From assembly GCF_001011035.1 (NCBI RefSeq), contig NZ_CP011492.1, positions 4,819,001 through 4,883,000 of the forward strand: a DNA stretch of 64,000 nucleotides. Direction: 5' to 3'. This stretch comes from Streptomyces sp. CNQ-509 (GTDB lineage: Bacteria; Actinomycetota; Actinomycetes; Streptomycetales; Streptomycetaceae). The notes under the pieces were generated by a model. It was not told where the DNA came from, ran no database searches, and saw only the letters and a program-made list of their open reading frames with translations. The position numbers and the translations under genes were made by a program. Position 1 is the first letter of the stretch. Each line of letters opens with the position of its first letter. Below are positions 59,055 through 64,000 of the stretch, piece by piece.

Positions 59055-60103
59055 CGGCCGGCCTCCGGCTCTCCCGACAGCCAGTCGTCCACCCGTGCCA
59101 GCAGCCCCCGCCGCACGTCCTCAGGCGCCACCGAGGCCCGTACGGACTGCCGCGCCAGCTCCGCCAGCTCCTCGTCCGTGAACCCGTGGTGTGTACGCGC
59201 CAGCTCGTACTGCGCCGCCAGCCGCGAGCCGAAGAGCAGCGGGTCGTCCGCCCCCAGCGCCATCGGCACCCCCGCGTCCCACAGCGCCCGCAGCGGCACG
59301 TCCTGCGGCCGCTCGTACACCCCCAGGGCGACGTTCGACGACGGGCACACCTCGCACGTCACCCCCGCCGCCGCGAGCCGCGACAGCAGCCGCGGGTCCT
59401 CGGCGGCGCGGATGCCGTGCCCGATGCGGCGCGCGTCCAGGTCGTCCAGGCAGTCGCGGACGCTCGGCGGGCCCGCCAGCTCGCCGCCGTGCGGGGCGGC
59501 CAGCAGGCCGCCGTCGCGGGCGATGGCGAAGGCGCGGTCGAAGTCGCGGGCGAAGCCGCGGCGCTCGTCGTTGGAGAGCCCGAAGCCGACGACGCCGCGG
59601 TCCGCGTAGCGCACCGCGAGCCGGGCGAGGGTACGGGCGTCCAGCGGGTGCTTCATCCGGTTCGCGGCGACCAGCACGCGCATCCCGAGGCCGGTCTCCC
59701 TGGCCGTGGTCTCGACCGCATCGAGGATGATCTCCAGCGCCGGGATCAGCCCGCCGAGGCGCGGCGCGTACGAGGTGGGATCGACCTGGATCTCCAGCCA
59801 CCCCGAGCCGTCCGCGAGGTCTTCTTCCGCGGCCTCGCGCACCAGCCGCTGGATGTCCTCGGGCGTACGCAGACAGGAGCGGGCCAGGTCGTACAGACGC
59901 TGGAAGCGGAACCAGCCGCGCTCGTCGGTCGCGCGCAGCTTGGGCGGCTCGCCGCTGCTCAGCGCCTCGGGCAGGTGCACGCCGTACTTCCCGGCCAGCT
60001 CGATGAGCGTGGCGGAGCGCATGGAGCCGGTGAAGTGCAGGTGGAGATGTGCCTTCGGCAGGCGGCGTACGTCTCGTGCGGCGGCGCGGTGGTCGTGCTC
60101 CAT
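58949..60103 (-). CDS. add: Adenosine deaminase
   Basis: A 384-residue zinc enzyme converting adenosine to inosine in purine salvage. The metal and catalytic motifs are in order: KAHLHLHFTGSM (His21, His23), AAPHGGELAGP with His and catalytic Glu, ARRIGHGIRAAED, CPSSNVALGV, and the final LGADDPLLF with the zinc Asp pair. The start is taken at ATG 60103; an in-frame ATG lies 18 bp upstream. The C-terminal about 45 residues (Gly/Ala-rich) overlap the convergent TetR gene by 106 bp and exceed the usual length. Confidence 0.92.
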   Translation of the reverse strand: MEHDHRAAARDVRRLPKAHLHLHFTGSMRSATLIELAGKYGVHLPEALSSGEPPKLRATDERGWFRFQRLYDLARSCLRTPEDIQRLVREAAEEDLADGSGWLEIQVDPTSYAPRLGGLIPALEIILDAVETTARETGLGMRVLVAANRMKHPLDARTLARLAVRYADRGVVGFGLSNDERRGFARDFDRAFAIARDGGLLAAPHGGELAGPPSVRDCLDDLDARRIGHGIRAAEDPRLLSRLAAAGVTCEVCPSSNVALGVYERPQDVPLRALWDAGVPMALGADDPLLFGSRLAAQYELARTHHGFTDEELAELARQSVRASVAPEDVRRGLLARVDDWLSGEPEAGRQAAGGAAGGAAAADGGASAAQSVRDRAAAKSSAG

Positions 60104-60207
60104 GGAGAGATCTTGCCGCATCCGCGGGGGGCGGCGACACCGGCACCTACGAACGAGGGCTTGCCCGGACGGTTGTCCGGGCAGGCCCCGCCTGCTCACG
60201 TGCCCGG

Positions 60208-61443
60208 CTACTCCGCCTCCGCCAGCAGCTTCTGCATCCGCGAGACGCCCTCGACCAGGTCCTCGTCCCCCAGCGCGTACGACAGCCGCAGGTACCCCGG
60301 CGTCCCGAACGCCTCACCCGGGACCACCGCGACCTCGGCCTCCTCCAGGATCACCTCGGCCAGCTCCACCGAGTTCGCCGGCCGCCGGCCGCGGATCTCC
60401 TTGCCGAGCAGCCCCTTCACCGACGGGTACGCGTAGAACGCGCCCTCCGGCTCGGGGCACTCCACACCCTCGATCTCGTTCAGCATCCGCACGATCGTCC
60501 TGCGCCGCCGGTCGAACGCCTCGCGCATCTTCGCCACCGCGTCCAGGTCGCCGGAGACGGCCGCCAGCGCGGCGGCCTGGGCGACGTTGGAGACGTTGGA
60601 CGTGGCGTGCGACTGCAGGTTCGCCGCGGCCTTGATCACGTCCTTCGGGCCGATGGCCCAGCCGACCCGCCAGCCGGTCATCGCGTACGTCTTGGCCACG
60701 CCGTTGACGACGACGCACTTGTCGCGCAGCTCCGGCACCACCACCGGCAGCGAGTGGAACTCGGCGGTCCCGTACACCAGGTGCTCGTAGATCTCGTCGG
60801 TCAGCACCCACAGCCCGTGCTCCGCGGCCCAGCGGCCGATCGCCTCGACCTGCTCGCGGGCGTAGACCGCGCCGGTCGGGTTGGACGGGGAGACGAAGAG
60901 CAGCACCTTCGTGCGCGGCGTGCGCGCGGCTTCGAGCTGCTCGACGGAGACCCGGTAGCCCGTGGTCTCGTCGGCCACCACGTCGACGGGCACGCCGCCG
61001 GCCAGCCGGATCGACTCGGGGTAGGTGGTCCAGTACGGGGTCGGGACGATGACCTCGTCGCCCGGGTCGAGCAGGGCGGCGAACGACTCGTAGATCGCCT
61101 GCTTCCCGCCGTTGGTGACGAGCACCTGGGCCGGCTCCACCTCGTACCCCGAGTCGCGCGCGGTCTTCGCGGCGATGGCGGCCTTCAGCTCGGGGAGCCC
61201 GCCTGCGGGCGTGTAGCGGTGGTACGTCGGGTTGGTGCACGCTGCGATCGCGGCCTCGACGATGTAGTCGGGCGTCGGGAAGTCGGGTTCGCCTGCGCCG
61301 AAGCCGATCACCGGCCGGCCGGCCGCCTTCAGGGCCTTGGCCTTGGCGTCCACGGCGAGCGTCGCGGACTCGGAGATGGCGCCGACGCGGGCCGACACCC
61401 GTCGTTCGGTCGGGGACTGGGACGCGGTGTTTGCAGCGGTCAT
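60208..61443 (-). CDS. Pyridoxal-phosphate aminotransferase, aspartate type (class I)
   Basis: A 411-residue fold-type I transaminase, probably aspartate:2-oxoglutarate. Motifs include RPVIGFGAGEPDFPTPDYIV near 38, TNGGKQAIYESFAAL (PLP phosphate site), VSPSNPTGAVY, the PLP aspartate in VLTDEIYEHLVY, and the Schiff-base Lys in VNGVAKTYAMTGWRVGWAIG. The conserved Arg in GYLRLSYAL binds the substrate carboxylate. The start is at ATG 61443; an alternative ATG lies at 61452. It faces away from tRNA-Trp, the usual layout beside secE in streptomycetes. Confidence 0.93.
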   Translation of the reverse strand: MTAANTASQSPTERRVSARVGAISESATLAVDAKAKALKAAGRPVIGFGAGEPDFPTPDYIVEAAIAACTNPTYHRYTPAGGLPELKAAIAAKTARDSGYEVEPAQVLVTNGGKQAIYESFAALLDPGDEVIVPTPYWTTYPESIRLAGGVPVDVVADETTGYRVSVEQLEAARTPRTKVLLFVSPSNPTGAVYAREQVEAIGRWAAEHGLWVLTDEIYEHLVYGTAEFHSLPVVVPELRDKCVVVNGVAKTYAMTGWRVGWAIGPKDVIKAAANLQSHATSNVSNVAQAAALAAVSGDLDAVAKMREAFDRRRRTIVRMLNEIEGVECPEPEGAFYAYPSVKGLLGKEIRGRRPANSVELAEVILEEAEVAVVPGEAFGTPGYLRLSYALGDEDLVEGVSRMQKLLAEAE

Positions 61444-61633
61444 GACGCCCATCGTTCCAGACGGGCGGGGGGCCGGGCACGTGGGTTGCACGGCTCGTAC
61501 GCGGGGCGCGCGGCGTACTCGTTCGACGGCGGGGCGTGAAACCCGTACACTCAACCACCGTGCCAGCCCTGGTGCAGATCTTGCACGCGCTCGTGAAGCC
61601 CCTGCAGGAATGCGTTAGGTTGGGATGACACAA

Positions 61634-61706
61634 AGGGTCGTAGCTCAATTGGTAGAGCACTGGTCTCCAAAACCAGCGGTTGGGGGTTCAAGTCCCTCCG
61701 GCCCTG
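61634..61706 (+). tRNA. tRNA-Trp (CCA)
   Basis: A 73-nt cloverleaf. The acceptor AGGGTCG pairs with CGGCCCT (one G-T), with a G discriminator. The D-arm is GCTCAATTGGTAGAGC, the anticodon loop CTCCAAA gives CCA, and the T-arm is GGGGGTTCAAGTCCCTC. It lies 106 bp upstream of secE as in most actinobacteria. Confidence 0.96.
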
Positions 61707-61812
61707 CTACGCGCATCCCCTTCAGGGGGTGCGTACGCAGTTCACAGCAGCCCCGCCGTGCTGCACCACCGGGCGCGGCAGGTCAACGAACCGGGATCCA
61801 GGTGAGGGACGA

Positions 61813-62085
61813 GTGACGGAAGCCTCCACCGCGACGCCTGACCGCCCCGAAGGCGACGCGCGACCCGCTCGCCGCGGCGGCAAGCGCGGCCGGAAGGGCC
61901 CGTTCGCCCGCCTGGCGCTCTTCTACCGCCAGATCGTCGCGGAGCTGCGCAAGGTCGTCTGGCCGACGCGGAACCAGCTCACGACGTACACGACCGTCGT
62001 GATCATCTTCGTGGTGGTCATGATCGGCATCGTGACGGTGATCGACTTCGGGTTCACCGAACTCATGCAGTACGTCTTCGGCTGA
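61813..62085 (+). CDS. secE: Preprotein translocase subunit SecE
   Basis: A 90-residue single-helix translocase subunit. A basic, disordered N-terminus (ARRGGKRGRKG) precedes the amphipathic helix FARLALFYRQIVAELRKVVW and PTRNQL, then the membrane helix TVVIIFVVVMIGIVTVIDFG. It clamps SecY in the membrane. The GTG at 61813 follows GAGGGACGA. The next gene is nusG, the universal order. Confidence 0.96.
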   Translation: MTEASTATPDRPEGDARPARRGGKRGRKGPFARLALFYRQIVAELRKVVWPTRNQLTTYTTVVIIFVVVMIGIVTVIDFGFTELMQYVFG

Positions 62086-62172
62086 CCGATTCGCGTACGC
62101 CGCCCCGTAAGGTACGTAAGGTAGGCGACTGCATGTGCACATCCCCTTTTGAGCCAGGAAGAAGCAGCTACC

Positions 62173-63087
62173 GTGTCTGACCCGAACCTGAACGACGCAG
62201 TCGCGACCGACGAGGTCGCCGGCGCTGCGCAGGCTGAGCCTGCCGAGCAGGTGGAGGCGGCCGAGACGGCGGCGGTGGCGGCCGGACGCGAAGACGCCGA
62301 GGAAGCCGAGGCCGCCACCGAGCAGGCCGAGGACGGCGCCGAGAGCGCGGCCGGCGAGGCGGACGAGGCCGAGGCCGGCGACGAGACGGCCAGCGACGAG
62401 ACCGCCGCGGACGCGGACGAGAAGCCCGACGAGACCGACGAAGCCGCCGAGCCGGCCGAGGAGGCCGTCGACCCCGTCGAGGCGCTGCGCCAGGACCTGC
62501 GCGGCCTGCCCGGCGAGTGGTACGTGATCCACACCTACGCGGGCTACGAGAAGCGGGTCAAGGCCAACCTCGAGCAGCGAGCCGTCTCCCTGAACGTCGA
62601 GGACTTCATCTACCAGGCCGAGGTGCCCGAGGAAGAGGTCGTCCAGATCAAGAACGGCGAGCGCAGGAACGTCCGCCAGAACAAGCTCCCGGGCTACGTC
62701 CTGGTGCGGATGGACCTGACGAACGAGTCGTGGGGCGTCGTGCGCAACACCCCGGGCGTCACCGGCTTCGTCGGCAACGCCTACGACCCGTACCCGCTGA
62801 CCCTCGACGAGATCGTCCGCATGCTCGCCCCGGAGGCCGAGGAGAAGGCCGCCCGCGAGGCCGCGGAGGCCGAGGGCAAGCCGGCGCCGTCCCGCAAGGT
62901 CGAGGTGCAGGTGCTCGACTTCGCCGTGGGCGACTCGGTCACCGTCACCGACGGCCCGTTCGCGACGCTCCAGGCGACGATCAACGAGATCAACGCCGAC
63001 TCGAAGAAGGTCAAGGGCCTGGTGGAGATCTTCGGCCGGGAGACCCCGGTCGAGCTGAGCTTCGACCAGATCCAGAAGAACGACTGA
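62173..63087 (+). CDS. nusG: Transcription termination/antitermination factor NusG
   Basis: A 304-residue NusG. Residues about 1-110 are an acidic Glu/Asp/Ala extension typical of actinobacteria. The NGN domain starts GEWYVIHTYAGYEKRVKANL, and the C-terminal KOW domain contains FAVGDSVTVTDGPFATLQAT. It binds RNA polymerase and links it to Rho or the ribosome. The GTG at 62173 has AGGAAG upstream; a TTG 24 bp earlier is also in frame. A terminator-like stem follows before rplK. Confidence 0.95.
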   Translation: MSDPNLNDAVATDEVAGAAQAEPAEQVEAAETAAVAAGREDAEEAEAATEQAEDGAESAAGEADEAEAGDETASDETAADADEKPDETDEAAEPAEEAVDPVEALRQDLRGLPGEWYVIHTYAGYEKRVKANLEQRAVSLNVEDFIYQAEVPEEEVVQIKNGERRNVRQNKLPGYVLVRMDLTNESWGVVRNTPGVTGFVGNAYDPYPLTLDEIVRMLAPEAEEKAAREAAEAEGKPAPSRKVEVQVLDFAVGDSVTVTDGPFATLQATINEINADSKKVKGLVEIFGRETPVELSFDQIQKND

Positions 63088-63114
63088 GGGCACCCCGCCC
63101 GCCACGCTTCCGAC

Positions 63115-63147
63115 CAGGTCAGACGGCTGCACAGCCGCTCTGACCTG
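63115..63147 (+). terminator. Hairpin after nusG
   Basis: Stem CAGGTCAGA/TCTGACCTG with inner CGGCTG/CAGCCG and a 2-nt turn, followed by CTCGGTTTC. It could stop or attenuate read-through from secE-nusG into rplK, which would then have its own promoter in 63148-63264. Confidence 0.75.
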
Positions 63148-63264
63148 CTCGGTTTCAGGACCCGTACCCGAGACGGCTATCGTGGTGCGGTATGCCTCCG
63201 TCCGGGCGATCGGCAAATCACCGGATCGAGGCGCAAAACCTCTCATCCAAGGACCCGGAGAGAC

Positions 63265-63699
63265 ATGCCTCCCAAGAAGAAGAAGGTCACGGGGCTGATC
63301 AAGCTCCAGATCCAGGCCGGTGCCGCGAACCCGGCCCCGCCGGTCGGCCCCGCGCTGGGCCAGCACGGCGTGAACATCATGGAGTTCTGCAAGGCGTACA
63401 ACGCCGCGACCGAGTCGCAGCGCGGCTGGGTCATCCCGGTGGAGATCACGGTCTACGAGGACCGCTCGTTCACCTTCATCACCAAGACGCCGCCGGCCGC
63501 GAAGATGATCCTCAAGGCCGCGGGCGTCGAGAAGGGCTCCGGCGAGCCGCACAAGACCAAGGTCGCGAAGATCACCCGCGACCAGGTCCGCGAGATCGCC
63601 ACCACCAAGATGGCCGACCTCAACGCCAACGACCTGGACGCCGCCGAGAAGATCATCGCCGGCACCGCCCGGTCCATGGGCGTCACGGTCGAGGGCTGA
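63265..63699 (+). CDS. rplK: 50S ribosomal protein L11
   Basis: A 144-residue large-subunit protein of the GTPase-associated centre. It starts MPPKKKKVTGLIKLQIQAGA, then NPAPPVGPALGQHGVNIMEF with the Pro-rich loop that contacts thiostrepton-type antibiotics, and ends AAEKIIAGTARSMGVTVEG. GGAGAGAC precedes the ATG. It is followed by rplA, as in all bacteria. Confidence 0.97.
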   Translation: MPPKKKKVTGLIKLQIQAGAANPAPPVGPALGQHGVNIMEFCKAYNAATESQRGWVIPVEITVYEDRSFTFITKTPPAAKMILKAAGVEKGSGEPHKTKVAKITRDQVREIATTKMADLNANDLDAAEKIIAGTARSMGVTVEG

Positions 63700-63784
63700 G
63701 CGCCCCGCGTCACCCGCAGCACCCTGTGGCAGGGCCGTGCGCCGGCCCGGACCACGACTCCGTACCGACACATCAGGAGCAGCA

Positions 63785-64000
63785 GTGAAGCGCAGCAAGG
63801 CACTCCGCAGCGGCGACGCCAAGGTCGACCGCACGCGGCAGTACGCACCCCTTGAGGCCGTCCGCCTCGCCAAGGAGACGTCCACGACGAAGTTCGACGG
63901 CACCGTCGAGGTCGCCATGCGGCTGGGCATCGACCCGCGCAAGGCCGACCAGATGGTCCGCGGCACCGTGAACCTCCCGCACGGCACCGGCAAGACCGCC
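63785..64000 (+). CDS. rplA: 50S ribosomal protein L1, N-terminal part (cut by window end)
   Basis: The first 72 codons are present: VKRSKALRSGDAKVDRTRQY, then APLEAVRLAKETSTTKFDGT and RLGIDPRKADQMVRGTVNLP. L1 binds 23S rRNA at the L1 stalk and often represses its own rplK-rplA message. The GTG at 63785 follows CAGGAGCAGCA. The gene continues past the window. Confidence 0.96.
   Translation, partial: MKRSKALRSGDAKVDRTRQYAPLEAVRLAKETSTTKFDGTVEVAMRLGIDPRKADQMVRGTVNLPHGTGKTA

Overview
The window is a very GC-rich actinomycete chromosome segment, almost certainly from Streptomyces or a close relative. The evidence is the strong third-position GC bias, the many GTG starts, the rpmG/dehydratase/secE-nusG-rplK-rplA neighbourhood, the second partial NDH-1 operon followed by htpX, and regulators typical of streptomycetes. 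All calls come from reading the sequence; no database search was run.

Layout. 1-2.25 kb: two tandem, closely related sensor histidine kinases on the minus strand, the first cut by the window edge. 2.5-12.6 kb: a tightly overlapping nuoABCHIJKLMN operon lacking nuoD, E, F and G, followed by htpX. 14.2-16.3 kb: two exported hydrolase-like proteins. 16.4-20.6 kb (minus): YccF, an MFS exporter with its TetR regulator and two matching operators, a two-subunit MaoC/HadAB-type dehydratase, ribosomal protein L33, tRNA-Met and tRNA-Thr. 20.9-27.3 kb: a degenerate amidohydrolase, small oxidoreductases, a VOC-ArsR-SRPBCC operon with a perfect palindromic operator, a SLATT-like two-helix membrane protein, and an MFS/Rrf2 pair. 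27.5-33.5 kb: a DrrAB-type ABC exporter convergent with a large AfsR-like regulator, a deleted methyltransferase pseudogene and a DUF2255 protein. 33.6-34.4 kb: tRNA-Tyr with its terminator, then yajQ.

From about 34.4 to 49.6 kb lies an accessory island of looser gene density and locally lower GC. It holds a small secreted Cys protein with a 105-bp duplication at its 3' end, a small basic-tailed ORF, and a polyketide operon: a DUF5988-like small protein, a stand-alone ketosynthase, and a 2170-residue fully reducing single-module type I PKS resembling mycobacterial MAS. A perfect 14-bp-stem terminator ends the operon. Next come an HTH/TPR regulator, a secreted Ig-like protein, and two IPT/TIG repeat proteins with no signal peptide.

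49.7-61.4 kb returns to housekeeping and small regulatory genes: a lipoprotein, a two-component system, DedA, MarR with a palindromic operator opposite an unusual Ddn-hemerythrin fusion, murB, a TetR/oxidoreductase pair, adenosine deaminase and an aspartate-type aminotransferase. 61.6-64 kb is the universally conserved tRNA-Trp-secE-nusG-rplK-rplA block, with rplA cut by the window end.

How the parts relate: the nuo genes build the membrane arm and part of the connecting arm of a complex I-like proton pump without an NADH module. The L33/dehydratase unit sits near secE as in mycobacteria, but on the opposite strand. The PKS operon probably makes a reduced (possibly methyl-branched) acyl chain, with the extra ketosynthase as partner and the adjacent HTH/TPR protein as candidate regulator.
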